Below, one piece after another: positions 8,667 through 18,196 of a stretch of DNA of 64,000 nucleotides. The DNA is from a virus: the IMG/VR virus record IMGVR_UViG_3300010885_019006, positions 1 through 64,000 of that record, one strand, 5' to 3'. How positions within the stretch are numbered: position 1 is the first letter of the stretch; every line of letters starts with the position of its first letter. The notes under the pieces are model-generated. The model was not told the DNA's origin and searched no databases. It saw only the letters and a list, made by a program, of their open reading frames with translations. Made by a program: the position numbers and the translations under genes.

Positions 8667-9019
8667 TATGACACACCTGGATTTACTTTTAGTGTACCTT
8701 GTATAATTCTAGTCTTATACAAAGTTATATTGTTGGTAATTGCAACATCATAAAAGTACTTAATATTTGGTTCCATCATATCGGTCTGTTCTGGTGTTAA
8801 ATCAAGTTTAATTTCACCGGCAGCAGCATTTACAATTTGAGCAGTAATAGTAGTTGAATAACTATCACCTGCATCAAAATCAGTAGCATATTTAGATGTT
8901 ACTATATAATCCGTTAAATCAACATAAGTATTTGATTGATCTTTTACATTCATCCAAACTTCAAAGCTAGCTTTTTGATCAACTGTAAAATTAATAATGT
9001 TACTTTTTTCTGAAAGCAT
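8666..9019 (-). CDS. Small beta-sandwich virion protein (BppU-N-like)
   Basis: A 117-residue protein from the ATG at 9019. A TTG two codons upstream is possible, but the AAGG ribosome site fits the ATG. The pattern (NFTVDQKASFEVWMNVKD...VDLTDY...A.I.KLDLTPEQT...YFYDV) matches small Ig-like or BppU-N-like proteins that precede fibre genes in T4-like cyanophages and rhizobial phages. The protein at 17393-17722 has the same plan. Late promoter 9046-9053 lies upstream. Probably a fibre-attachment or baseplate accessory protein. Confidence 0.55.
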   Translation of the reverse strand: MLSEKSNIINFTVDQKASFEVWMNVKDQSNTYVDLTDYIVTSKYATDFDAGDSYSTTITAQIVNAAAGEIKLDLTPEQTDMMEPNIKYFYDVAITNNITLYKTRIIQGTLKVNPGVS

Positions 9020-9045
9020 TGTCAAAACCTTGTTCTTGTTTTATA

Positions 9046-9053
9046 TATTTATA
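9046..9053 (-). promoter_or_regulatory. T4-type late promoter
   Basis: TATAAATA on the minus strand, 27 bp before the ATG at 9019. It can drive the small beta-sandwich protein and the downstream fibre and adhesin genes. Confidence 0.75.
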
Positions 9054-9068
9054 AACATCCAGAGTATC

Positions 9069-10457
9069 TTATACAAGATCACCAGAAAGTCTCCAAGTAT
9101 TAGTATCAACTTTTCTCAATACAGCAGTTGAATAGATAGTATTTGTAGTATTTAAATTATTTTTTGATTGTAAAGTGACACCTGCAGAGCCTAAAACAGT
9201 CATTCGACCAGAATTTATTTGATATAGTTCTACAAAATTGCCTATATCAAAAGCTTCATCAGTATAATTTGGAACATATATGGTAATTGCTGCTGTATTA
9301 CTACATTGTATAATTGAATTCTTCTGAGCTTTTGTTAATGTAATAGAAGTATTAGTTGATGTAAATACTCCTGTTTGTTCTAATGCAGTAACCCTTGAAG
9401 ACCAATAGACACCAGTTGCATTTGATGTCAGAACTTGACCACTAGCACCAGTAGAACCTGACGAATCCATAATAGTTGAGCCAGGTTTCACATTTATACT
9501 ACCAGAAAATGCAGTAGAATTTACTGTAGTAAATACAGACGAATTGCCTACAGTTACAGTAATAGCAGTATTGTTAGTTAAGTTAATAGTATTAGCATAC
9601 AATGTAACAAAAGTATTACTCAAGAATGTACCTGCCGTAATACGTGTAGTAGATCCACTGAGACCTCCAGTACCAATTGTAATAGTTTTGGTATTACTTG
9701 ATAAAGTTGCACCATCTGAAATAGATATAAGTTGACTTGCATTAGAACGACCAAATACCATTTGTCCAGTTCCGCCACCACTACCTATTCGAACTTGCTG
9801 AGAGGTTTGAGAACTACCAATGTCAAAAGCAGTTGTACTTGCTGCGGTACCAGCAAATGTTACAGCCAAGCTTTCTGCAACCAACGCAGCTTTAGAAGTA
9901 ATAGTAACTTTGGTTCCTGCTACAGGTTCTGCAAAGTAAGCACCTACCGCATAACCAACAGTTACTGTATTTGAAGTATTTGAAGAAAGAGTCTGTGCTT
10001 TAAAAGCATTTAAGTAAACTGTTGATACAGTATTTGAAGAAGGTGTGTCAACAATTGTAGATGCAATCTGATTTATAACAACACCACTAGTAATTCCAGT
10101 AGTAGACCATGACCCTGAATTAATGTTTAGTGTTACCGTTCCATTCATTACACCTCCTATTAGAGGTAAGAACTGTCCATAACCACCAAATTGTTTCCAT
10201 GTGCCATCACCATAAAGAATTGTAGTAGCATCAGCAATACCTGAGCCTAATTGAGCTGGCTTAACTGGACCGCCGGTAAGACTTGAAGCATTAGCGTAAA
10301 TAGCCGCATTTGCCGTGGCTGTATAAAAAGTTGAGTTTACAGTAGCAGACCCAATAGTCAAAGTATTAGCTATCTTAATTACTGTAGTATTAGCAATAAA
10401 ATAGCCATTACTTACATTAAGACCATTTTTTACTCTAAAATTAGTTGGTGTAGTCAT
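9069..10457 (-). CDS. Tail fibre-like virion protein
   Basis: The 462-residue protein begins MTTPTNFRVKNGLNVSNGYFIANTT. Its body is rich in N, T, S and V with repeated ITVTVGN/VTVGYAVGAYF-type beta strands, and a central GTSGQVLTSNATGVYW-like motif is shared with neighbouring fibres. This fits a beta-structured trimeric fibre. A GAGGGAAAGG ribosome site precedes the ATG. Confidence 0.6.
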   Translation of the reverse strand: MTTPTNFRVKNGLNVSNGYFIANTTVIKIANTLTIGSATVNSTFYTATANAAIYANASSLTGGPVKPAQLGSGIADATTILYGDGTWKQFGGYGQFLPLIGGVMNGTVTLNINSGSWSTTGITSGVVINQIASTIVDTPSSNTVSTVYLNAFKAQTLSSNTSNTVTVGYAVGAYFAEPVAGTKVTITSKAALVAESLAVTFAGTAASTTAFDIGSSQTSQQVRIGSGGGTGQMVFGRSNASQLISISDGATLSSNTKTITIGTGGLSGSTTRITAGTFLSNTFVTLYANTINLTNNTAITVTVGNSSVFTTVNSTAFSGSINVKPGSTIMDSSGSTGASGQVLTSNATGVYWSSRVTALEQTGVFTSTNTSITLTKAQKNSIIQCSNTAAITIYVPNYTDEAFDIGNFVELYQINSGRMTVLGSAGVTLQSKNNLNTTNTIYSTAVLRKVDTNTWRLSGDLV

Positions 10458-10485
10458 CTGGTTCCCTTTCCCTCAGATGTTAAAA

Positions 10486-13400
10486 TTAAGATACATCAAT
10501 ATCAATAATTGATAGATTATCAGTTACATACATATTCTTGAAACCACCACTAGAACTGAATACAATACCACCAATTACTGCGGATGCAGTAGCTATAATA
10601 GCATTACCATTTGGTGGACCACCAGTATTACCTGAATACAATATGGTCAAAGATCCGATAGTTGGTGTAGTACTTTTTAAATTTAAACCTGACCCAAAAT
10701 TCTGTTTATAAATGGAAGTTGATTGAATAACTCCATTTGAATTTGTAGAAATAGAAGCAATACCCTTAGTAAATCCAGAAGTAACTACAATAAGATCAGA
10801 ATTATTATACCCAGGTGTTGATGGAACAGATATCGATGAAATACCTCCAGCACTTACGGCAAATAGTCCCACATCTGATGTTCCAGTAGGAGTCCCTCCA
10901 GTTGTATTAGAAATTAAAATATTTGATTTTAGAATAGGATTCAAAATAGTAAATCCAGATCCGGCATTTATAATGTTTGTTGACAAGATCGAACCAGTAG
11001 AATCTGTAGAAATAGTAGCTACTGCATTTACGTATCCGGAATCTGAAATAACAGTAATAATATCATTATTGTTATATCCTATTCCACTTGAAGTTGCTAA
11101 TATTTTATAGATACCAGTAGTATCAATTGTAATACCTAGAGTAGAAGAAAGCCCGCGAGGTGCACTGCCATCAGTTGTAGTAGACATACCGGATACCATG
11201 GTATTACCCAATGCAAGACCACCAGTATTGCTAGTAATTGTAAAGTAAGATGAATCTAAAGTACTATATGCAGGAAATCCAGAACCATAATTTGTTCTAG
11301 TGATTGTTCGAATGACACCATTTGAATTGGTCAAAATTGTTGCTACAGCATTTACACCAGCAGGTCCAGGATTTACAATAACAATGTCAGAATTATTATA
11401 GCCGTTAGAATTTAGTGGTATAGAAATACCTGAATTTAATGCACCAGTATTACTTGTAATTAGAATAGTTCCAATACCAAGTTGGGTATATACGGGCCAA
11501 CCATCACCACGTGTTTTCCATGAAGATATAGAAGTACTGCCGGTATTTGGAGCATATGCTACAGCATTTGCACCACCTGGTGGTGCAACAATTGTAATAA
11601 TATCATTATTATTAAATGACCCTGAAATAGTAAGAGCTAAAGATGCCAGACCATCTATAAATAAATTTGTCTTGCCAGATGCAGTACTAATTCCATCATT
11701 AGCAGTAATGTAGGCCTGAACTTTTTTTGTATAAGCAGCCAAACCAATTACATCATATAACTTATTAGTAAACCCTGAACCCGGATTTTTTATTGAGAAT
11801 TTCTTATTATCTGAAATAAAACCATTGGAATTAGTCGACATTGTTATTATAGCATTCGAATATCCTGGTGTTGGAGATACAATAGTAATAATATCATCAT
11901 TACTAAAGCCAGATGATGATGGAGATTTAGTAAAATCTAAATTAAGACCCGCAGTAGTATTGCCTGTTGCTGGATTAGGATCTGACAATGGTCTTTTAAT
12001 TGTAATAGTACCAGCAGTTAAATCAAAATAACCATCCTCAGCACCACTCCATTGTTTATGCCATTCATTGCCGTTTACACCAGTGGCAATAACTGTGCCT
12101 ACATTTGCAGTTGAATCAACATATAAAGTTAAATCTGGTTCTCTTTGGAATGTAGATTCCTGCCAATCAATCATTTCATCAACATCAGACGAGAAGATAT
12201 AATGAGACATAACATTCTGCCAAATAGAATTTAGTGGAATATTAATACTCTTTTCAAATGATTCATTAAAACTAATATTTTTAAGTGGTACATCATCTTT
12301 AATGTACCAATCTTTAGTTGGTACATCAGATTTATAAGCATATCTCATTGTTACGCTATTTGCTGATGGTACTGGATATATTGTATTAGCAATATCATAA
12401 TAATTGGGTACGTCAATTCTATTTGGAAGTTGACTTAAAACATTTGCGGTATTGTTTCCTCCCAAAACTCCTACGGTTGAACCATAAGTACCTATCCAAA
12501 AATTATTTACTGTAATTTGATTATTTGGCATTAAACCAGCACCAAATATTTGAAATGATAGCCCTGGAATATTAGATCTATAATTTGATGAGGTAACAAA
12601 TTCATCACCATATGTTGGTAGAACACAAACATTCTTAAAGACTTGCTGATATCCAGGTATAAAACTACTTTGTACAATAGCTGCAGTATAACCGCCCTTA
12701 ATTAGACCTATACTGTCCTGTAAAGTAAAATCATAAACAGGATCTGTATTTCCAATAACAGGGCTAAAATACATAAACTGTGAATCACCATAAGTAATAG
12801 CATTCTTGACGGTAAGACCATCAATAATCATCTGGGAACCAGTATTAAATTGGAAGAAATCAGCGTGAGTTGACACCCCAGTACCTATTGGCTGACCTCT
12901 ATTTGTATAATTATATGATGCTTGAGTTCGCCCAGTAGGCCAAGCAATATGATCAATTGTAACATAGACGTGTAGATTGTTGGCGGAAGCTATACCTGGT
13001 GTACTAGCATACACTGGGAGCTGTATATTGCTGTCAATTTTTGTCCAATTAGTACCACCAAGATTCTCATATACTCCTGCATCTACGCCGCTGTCAATTA
13101 TTCCAGCCATTCCTTGCGTAACAAAACCTGAAGCTATAAGTGAGGCTAATGATGAATATCTAGTACCAGAACTACTAGGCCATGAATTTGCAATTCGAAC
13201 TAACCCTAAGTTATCCATTTTACGATATACACCACGATTAAGTACCGATGTATTACTAAATGGGTCTACGTGAGTATTAGCATCCGTGGCAAATACATAA
13301 AGGAATGTATCCGCAGGCATTGAAGATGTTGCATTTAATGCATCAGAATAACTCAAATATTTTGGTCCTGGCATTCCAGGGAATATTCTTCTATCAGTAA

Positions 13401-16059
13401 ATGTTGTTGTTGCCTTGCTTAATGCCGCTTGATAACCTTGATGATCATCGCCCCAAAAAGTATCATATGGATATAGCAATAATGTTCGGTCTCTGCACCC
13501 ATATAAAAATAGTGCATTATTTGACTGATCAATAGGGTCACCAACTTTTGGTCTATAACTATATAGAGATAATTTACGATCTGTAGGTAAGTCAGTAGCA
13601 TACAGACCTGCTGCTGAAAGATATTCTAGACCATTACCACGATCAATCATTATCTCATCACGAGAATGATATTGGTACCAATTTTCAAAACTCTGGTTTA
13701 AAGAAGCAACATTTTGAACTATTCCTGAATATGTTCCACGACCAACATAGACAAAATCGGACCAAATTTTATCACCTCTAACACCATTATAATTCATATT
13801 TACTCTAGAAGTCTTTGATCCATTATCTAGATTGGTACGACCTATTCTACTAAATAATACTTCACTTAAAGCTAGATTACCTTTACTTGCTAGATTAAAT
13901 TCACCAATCCATCTACAATTTATACTGTTAGCATATTCGCCATAATGTACTCTTTTATTTCCTCTGGTATGATGTTGAGTATGACCAGAAAGTACCGAGT
14001 AAGAAAGTGAAATATTATTGCCAGCAAGATTACCTAATCTTGGTATTGACTGACCAATTTGTTCACCAGAAGTAGATGAACGCAAGAACACATTAAGATT
14101 TTTAACAGTTAAATCACCAACAGGCCCTGTATATGGTAATCCATTATAAATTGATGCTACTTGAGCCCACCGTTTTGGCGATTTAAAGGCTCCTTTAATA
14201 GTTATATTATAGCCATAACTATTATATACTAGATATCCAGATTCCATAGGAAGTATTGGTGGGTTGTTGACAATTTGGTTGAAGTATGCATCACTTAGAT
14301 ATACTTCAACAGGATCTCCTAATGTAATCATACCATTAGAAGCTTTAACCCCAGCAGTAACAGGAGCAAAATCATAGTACTGATAATAGTTTGGCATAAT
14401 AAAGTCAACTGAAGTATCTTCAATTGATTTTGAAAGTTCAATCTTTCGCTCATAGTGTAAATACATATCAGCATCATTAGGTCTAGATCTATACTTTCGT
14501 ATTGGTCTAATAGAACCATCAGTTACTAGAGTTCTTCCCTTCCTAAGTCTATCAAACTTAATATCAATAGCTTTAGTAGTTGCAATCTTTAAATAATTAT
14601 CATTAAATGTCTTATTTACTGCACAAACAGGCGCTGCATTTGGAATAGTAGAACCATTCTTTACAATACGCAAATCTTGAATAAGTAATTTACGAGTAGA
14701 AACACTTGAATTTGAAGTTGGTTTTCCCCAAGTAAGTTTAGGTATAAGTGTTCCCACATCGAGCATTTTTTCTTCAACCCAAGCAAAATAGTATGACACA
14801 GAATCTTTTGTTTGAAGAAGTCTACAATCTGCTCGTCGAGCTTTACTAGTAAAAGACTGAAGCTGATTTGTAGAATTAAAGTTTAAAGTCAACCCATTTG
14901 TAGGCAATAAACCTGAAGTACTATTACCACTAAGTACATTTTTTGATAATGTAATATAATCGTTAGTATTTGCAAGCGTGTCAAAATCACGAACTGCAAA
15001 GATCATTTCAACTCTAACTAGATCATCATTGGAAACTGAGCAAACAATATTGTTTGCCACTACATCTTGATAATTAGTATATCCGCCAAGATTAATAAGA
15101 ACACCTTTACCTGAAGCATCAAAGATACTTGGTTGAGTATGTGCTGCCGCATATACAATATTAGCATTTGTAGCTGGAGTCTTTTTGGTAAGGTATACTG
15201 GATCTGTATTAGCAGGATTTGTTGCATAATCGAATGGTGCTGATAGATATGTGTCCGCAGGTGACATGTCTAAACCAAGAACGTTTCCGTTAGTATCATA
15301 ATAGATAAGTTCTTGATTGGCAACTGTAGTACGAATCCAGTTGCCAGAAATATCTCTATAGAATCTACCTTTATCACTATAATATACTGGAGTTTGTGGA
15401 ATAGAAGTATCAGTATAATCAATAATGAAATTTTTATTTGATATTGAAGAACTACTAGAGCTGCCACCCGAGACTGAAGATCCAGAATTAATTGCAACTA
15501 CTTGTACCAGATCACCAGTAAGTAGATTTGAAGTAAATGTAATTGTATATGAATCGGTAGTATTGTAGTCAATTCCTGCTGCTTGTTTTGATCCATTAAC
15601 ATATATACTTTCTAAACCAAGAGCATAATATAGAATTTTAGCAGTATCATCGGCACCAGTAATTACTGATGTGTCGGCAGTTATGGTATATGTGAAAGTA
15701 GTAAGAACACCTGCAGCTGCGCTACCTTTTGAGTCCTGCCAAGAAACTGTAGTTCCATTTGATGTTAGAACTTGACCATCACTACCACGCGAGTTATTGA
15801 CTAATATGCCACCATTAAAGTTTACATCGGAATTAAAAGAATGAACATTAGTCCAAGTATAAGATAGACTTGTATTAACACCAACAACTGAAACTACTTC
15901 TTGTATAGTCTGATTATCTACTACATATTGTTTAGTTGTATATAGAATACCATCAGCAGTATTAATTGCAAGTTCACCAGGTGTAATATCAGCTGTAGTA
16001 GGCTTCTTACCTGACTCTGAACTTCGCTTGAATAAAATCTTATTTGGGGTATCAGTCAT
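10486..16059 (-). CDS. Giant tail fibre protein (1857 residues)
   Basis: The N terminus (ILFKRSSESGKKPTTADITPGELAINTADGILYT, residues 8-41) is the attachment segment typical of long tail fibres in T4-like phages. GSDGQVLTSNGTTVSW (about 94-109) is a second fibre motif. The middle is beta-rich and could be a beta-helix. The last 430 or so residues contain repeats of about 50 residues with cores NNDIITIVSP.G..NA....TNSNG.I and NPGSGF. The same repeat occurs in gp7 here. I infer the long proximal fibre, possibly with glycan-binding or depolymerase activity in the middle. Confidence 0.7.
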   Translation of the reverse strand: MTDTPNKILFKRSSESGKKPTTADITPGELAINTADGILYTTKQYVVDNQTIQEVVSVVGVNTSLSYTWTNVHSFNSDVNFNGGILVNNSRGSDGQVLTSNGTTVSWQDSKGSAAAGVLTTFTYTITADTSVITGADDTAKILYYALGLESIYVNGSKQAAGIDYNTTDSYTITFTSNLLTGDLVQVVAINSGSSVSGGSSSSSSISNKNFIIDYTDTSIPQTPVYYSDKGRFYRDISGNWIRTTVANQELIYYDTNGNVLGLDMSPADTYLSAPFDYATNPANTDPVYLTKKTPATNANIVYAAAHTQPSIFDASGKGVLINLGGYTNYQDVVANNIVCSVSNDDLVRVEMIFAVRDFDTLANTNDYITLSKNVLSGNSTSGLLPTNGLTLNFNSTNQLQSFTSKARRADCRLLQTKDSVSYYFAWVEEKMLDVGTLIPKLTWGKPTSNSSVSTRKLLIQDLRIVKNGSTIPNAAPVCAVNKTFNDNYLKIATTKAIDIKFDRLRKGRTLVTDGSIRPIRKYRSRPNDADMYLHYERKIELSKSIEDTSVDFIMPNYYQYYDFAPVTAGVKASNGMITLGDPVEVYLSDAYFNQIVNNPPILPMESGYLVYNSYGYNITIKGAFKSPKRWAQVASIYNGLPYTGPVGDLTVKNLNVFLRSSTSGEQIGQSIPRLGNLAGNNISLSYSVLSGHTQHHTRGNKRVHYGEYANSINCRWIGEFNLASKGNLALSEVLFSRIGRTNLDNGSKTSRVNMNYNGVRGDKIWSDFVYVGRGTYSGIVQNVASLNQSFENWYQYHSRDEIMIDRGNGLEYLSAAGLYATDLPTDRKLSLYSYRPKVGDPIDQSNNALFLYGCRDRTLLLYPYDTFWGDDHQGYQAALSKATTTFTDRRIFPGMPGPKYLSYSDALNATSSMPADTFLYVFATDANTHVDPFSNTSVLNRGVYRKMDNLGLVRIANSWPSSSGTRYSSLASLIASGFVTQGMAGIIDSGVDAGVYENLGGTNWTKIDSNIQLPVYASTPGIASANNLHVYVTIDHIAWPTGRTQASYNYTNRGQPIGTGVSTHADFFQFNTGSQMIIDGLTVKNAITYGDSQFMYFSPVIGNTDPVYDFTLQDSIGLIKGGYTAAIVQSSFIPGYQQVFKNVCVLPTYGDEFVTSSNYRSNIPGLSFQIFGAGLMPNNQITVNNFWIGTYGSTVGVLGGNNTANVLSQLPNRIDVPNYYDIANTIYPVPSANSVTMRYAYKSDVPTKDWYIKDDVPLKNISFNESFEKSINIPLNSIWQNVMSHYIFSSDVDEMIDWQESTFQREPDLTLYVDSTANVGTVIATGVNGNEWHKQWSGAEDGYFDLTAGTITIKRPLSDPNPATGNTTAGLNLDFTKSPSSSGFSNDDIITIVSPTPGYSNAIITMSTNSNGFISDNKKFSIKNPGSGFTNKLYDVIGLAAYTKKVQAYITANDGISTASGKTNLFIDGLASLALTISGSFNNNDIITIVAPPGGANAVAYAPNTGSTSISSWKTRGDGWPVYTQLGIGTILITSNTGALNSGISIPLNSNGYNNSDIVIVNPGPAGVNAVATILTNSNGVIRTITRTNYGSGFPAYSTLDSSYFTITSNTGGLALGNTMVSGMSTTTDGSAPRGLSSTLGITIDTTGIYKILATSSGIGYNNNDIITVISDSGYVNAVATISTDSTGSILSTNIINAGSGFTILNPILKSNILISNTTGGTPTGTSDVGLFAVSAGGISSISVPSTPGYNNSDLIVVTSGFTKGIASISTNSNGVIQSTSIYKQNFGSGLNLKSTTPTIGSLTILYSGNTGGPPNGNAIIATASAVIGGIVFSSSGGFKNMYVTDNLSIIDIDVS

Positions 16060-16089
16060 GTCAATCCTATTAAATTTAATATAATAGTA

Positions 16090-16097
16090 TATTTATT
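16090..16097 (-). promoter_or_regulatory. Variant late promoter (AATAAATA)
   Basis: The minus strand reads AATAAATA 31 bp before the giant-fibre ATG. It differs from the T4 late core at the first base only, so it is a plausible weaker late promoter. Confidence 0.45.
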
Positions 16098-16100
16098 GTG

Positions 16101-17393
16101 TTAGTAAGTACCACAATCTATAATTGGGAATATATTTGAACTTAAAATACCAGCAGTGAGATTTGTCGCATTTGAAAAATAAGCATCTGATTTGCCATTT
16201 AAATATATTGCAGTATTGACATTTAAATTTGCTTCATTTTTACCAAAAGCATATACGGTATTATTAGCAGTACCACTAAATGATGATGGGGTAATAGTGG
16301 AAAATATAGTTCCATTACCAACAATAAGTGTATTAGCCATAAAGTTGGCTGTACGGAATGAAGAATCACCCTGATCAATGTAAACAGATCTATCTGGTTC
16401 TGATGTTAGATTATCAAATACTTTCCAAGTTCCGGTAGTGTGATCTCTAAAGATACCACCATATCGGTGTGATCCATCATAATATCCTGCGGAAAATCCT
16501 AAATCTACTGTTGTTTTTGATTTAGCTCTAACTAAACCGCCTCCAATATAAGTAGATGTATTATTGCCCGCTACAGTAAACTGAGTAGAATTAGCAGACA
16601 ATACATTAATGTAAATACCATTAAATGATGATGAATTAGCGCCAGAAACAGATACATCAGAACCAACTGAAAATGTATTATTTGCTGTAAATTTAAGAAT
16701 AGATCCATTACCACTAATGGCTGTAATCGAAACTGGTACCGTCCCATTATTCAAATAGATCATACTATCTGAAGTTGAAATATTATTTGATTGAACGGAG
16801 TTAACACCACCACTTACAGTTAAGAAGCCAGTAACTGTTAAATCATTAAACTGAACCGATGATATATTCGTAGTATCTTGATTCATTCTATATGGTAGTA
16901 ATGTCTCGGATATTACGCCAGTATTAAAATTTGATGCATTTAGAAAATAAGATGCAGGTACACCACCAAGATATGTACTATAGACGGCACTACCGACATT
17001 TAAATCTTCTTCATTCTTACCAAATGCATGAGTACTATTATTAGCTGTGTTGACATAAACTGTAGCAATATATGCTGAATTAACAAACAATCCAGATGTA
17101 TTTGCAATAAGGCCAGTTTTTGAGTTGACGTAATAATGTGTATTATTTGATGTTAGACCATAACCCGCCGCAGTGAAAATATAAGGAGGTCTTACATCAT
17201 ACTTATCGGTATTTGCATTATAGATGATGAATGAACCATCAACTCTGTTTGTAATATTAAGACCAAGTTGATCAATAGATCGAACTTCTTGAATCTGATT
17301 CTTTACTGTGATTGGACTTGTTATTTGTAATCTATCGTCTCGTTTAGATACAGTAACATTAAAGTTTGATCTTGTTAGTATAGGATCTGACAT
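16101..17393 (-). CDS. Tail fibre-like virion protein
   Basis: The 430-residue protein begins MSDPILTRSNFNVTVSKRDDRLQITSP. It has two copies of a TVYVNTANNSTHAFGKNEEDLNV.SAVYSTYLGG-type block (about residues 110-150 and 375-415), an N- and S-rich beta region, and RYGGIFRDHTTGTWKVFDNLTSEPD (about 308-332), a motif common in T4-like virion proteins. It overlaps the small Ig-like protein upstream. Probably part of the long fibre or a fibre-hinge component. Confidence 0.6.
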   Translation of the reverse strand: MSDPILTRSNFNVTVSKRDDRLQITSPITVKNQIQEVRSIDQLGLNITNRVDGSFIIYNANTDKYDVRPPYIFTAAGYGLTSNNTHYYVNSKTGLIANTSGLFVNSAYIATVYVNTANNSTHAFGKNEEDLNVGSAVYSTYLGGVPASYFLNASNFNTGVISETLLPYRMNQDTTNISSVQFNDLTVTGFLTVSGGVNSVQSNNISTSDSMIYLNNGTVPVSITAISGNGSILKFTANNTFSVGSDVSVSGANSSSFNGIYINVLSANSTQFTVAGNNTSTYIGGGLVRAKSKTTVDLGFSAGYYDGSHRYGGIFRDHTTGTWKVFDNLTSEPDRSVYIDQGDSSFRTANFMANTLIVGNGTIFSTITPSSFSGTANNTVYAFGKNEANLNVNTAIYLNGKSDAYFSNATNLTAGILSSNIFPIIDCGTY

Positions 17394-17722
17394 TATCTAG
17401 TTACTCTTGGAACTATTGTTAAAATACCTTCGGCGATTCTAGACTTTACACCAGAAGTAGAAATTAATTCACAATCATATACATAACGTCCTGCATTGAC
17501 ACAACTAGTGGTATCGGAATTTAATGCAAGAGTTACTTCACCTGTAACTTCATTTACAGTAACATTGAAGTCGTATGATTTAAGTGACGAATAATGCTTA
17601 CGAAATTGTGCCTTACCAGTATATCCAGTAAGATTTATAGGGGCTGAGCTTTCATCTGTAACATTGATTGTGACTTCATAATCAGTCCCCTGATCAACTA
17701 AAATATTACTTTTAACTGCCAT
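17393..17722 (-). CDS. Small Ig-like/BppU-N-like virion protein
   Basis: The 109-residue protein (DYEVTINVTDESSAPINLTGYTGKAQFRKHYSS...GEVTLALNSDTTSCVNAGRYVYDCEL) has the same beta-sandwich pattern as the protein at 8666-9019. These small proteins commonly sit before fibre genes and may attach fibres to the baseplate. Late promoter 17748-17755 lies 26 bp upstream. The next fibre gene starts in its stop codon. Confidence 0.6.
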   Translation of the reverse strand: MAVKSNILVDQGTDYEVTINVTDESSAPINLTGYTGKAQFRKHYSSLKSYDFNVTVNEVTGEVTLALNSDTTSCVNAGRYVYDCELISTSGVKSRIAEGILTIVPRVTR

Positions 17723-17747
17723 TTTACTCTCTTATGTCTATTTAATC

Positions 17748-17755
17748 TATTTATA
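17748..17755 (-). promoter_or_regulatory. T4-type late promoter
   Basis: TATAAATA on the minus strand, upstream of the small Ig-like protein and the fibre gene that follows. Confidence 0.75.
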
Positions 17756-17848
17756 AAGAATAATCAATCTTATAGCGGTTAATTCCGGCAGAACTGGAGT
17801 CTTAACGAAAAGAATCATTATATACCGTATCTTAGATAGAATTTTTGA

Positions 17849-18196
17849 TTACAATCTTTGGTAAATTAATGAAGAAGTTGCAGTATAATCAATCCCGTTT
17901 ATGGTTGCAACACATTTCAGAGTGCAGGTGGCAGTATCGGGAGATGCCACGCCTGCAACTAGAGCTACACAAGTTGCTGTGCCCTGTCCTGAGTTTATTG
18001 ACCAAGTACCGGAAAGCGGGTCCACTATGCTCCATAAATATGCGGAAGGTGTTCCTCCCACTGAACTCAGTGTAGCACCTGAAAACACCGTCCCAGCAGG
18101 TGAACTCGGGCCCAGCAGTTGAAAAGCTGGAGATATACTTACTGATACTCCGCCACTAGTTGCTACACTCAGCAAGGCCATTTGGATACCACTCAT
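17849..18196 (-). CDS. Small Ig-like domain protein
   Basis: A 115-residue protein with an Ig-like strand pattern (GGTPSAYLWSIVDPLSGTWSINSGQGTATCVALVAGVASPDTATCTLKCVATINGIDY). It contains three Cys, uncommon in the fibres around it, and its codon use looks more GC-rich than its neighbours, which suggests separate acquisition. Function unknown; a decorative or adhesion domain of the fibre is possible. It overlaps the fibre gene upstream. Confidence 0.55.
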   Translation of the reverse strand: MSGIQMALLSVATSGGVSVSISPAFQLLGPSSPAGTVFSGATLSSVGGTPSAYLWSIVDPLSGTWSINSGQGTATCVALVAGVASPDTATCTLKCVATINGIDYTATSSLIYQRL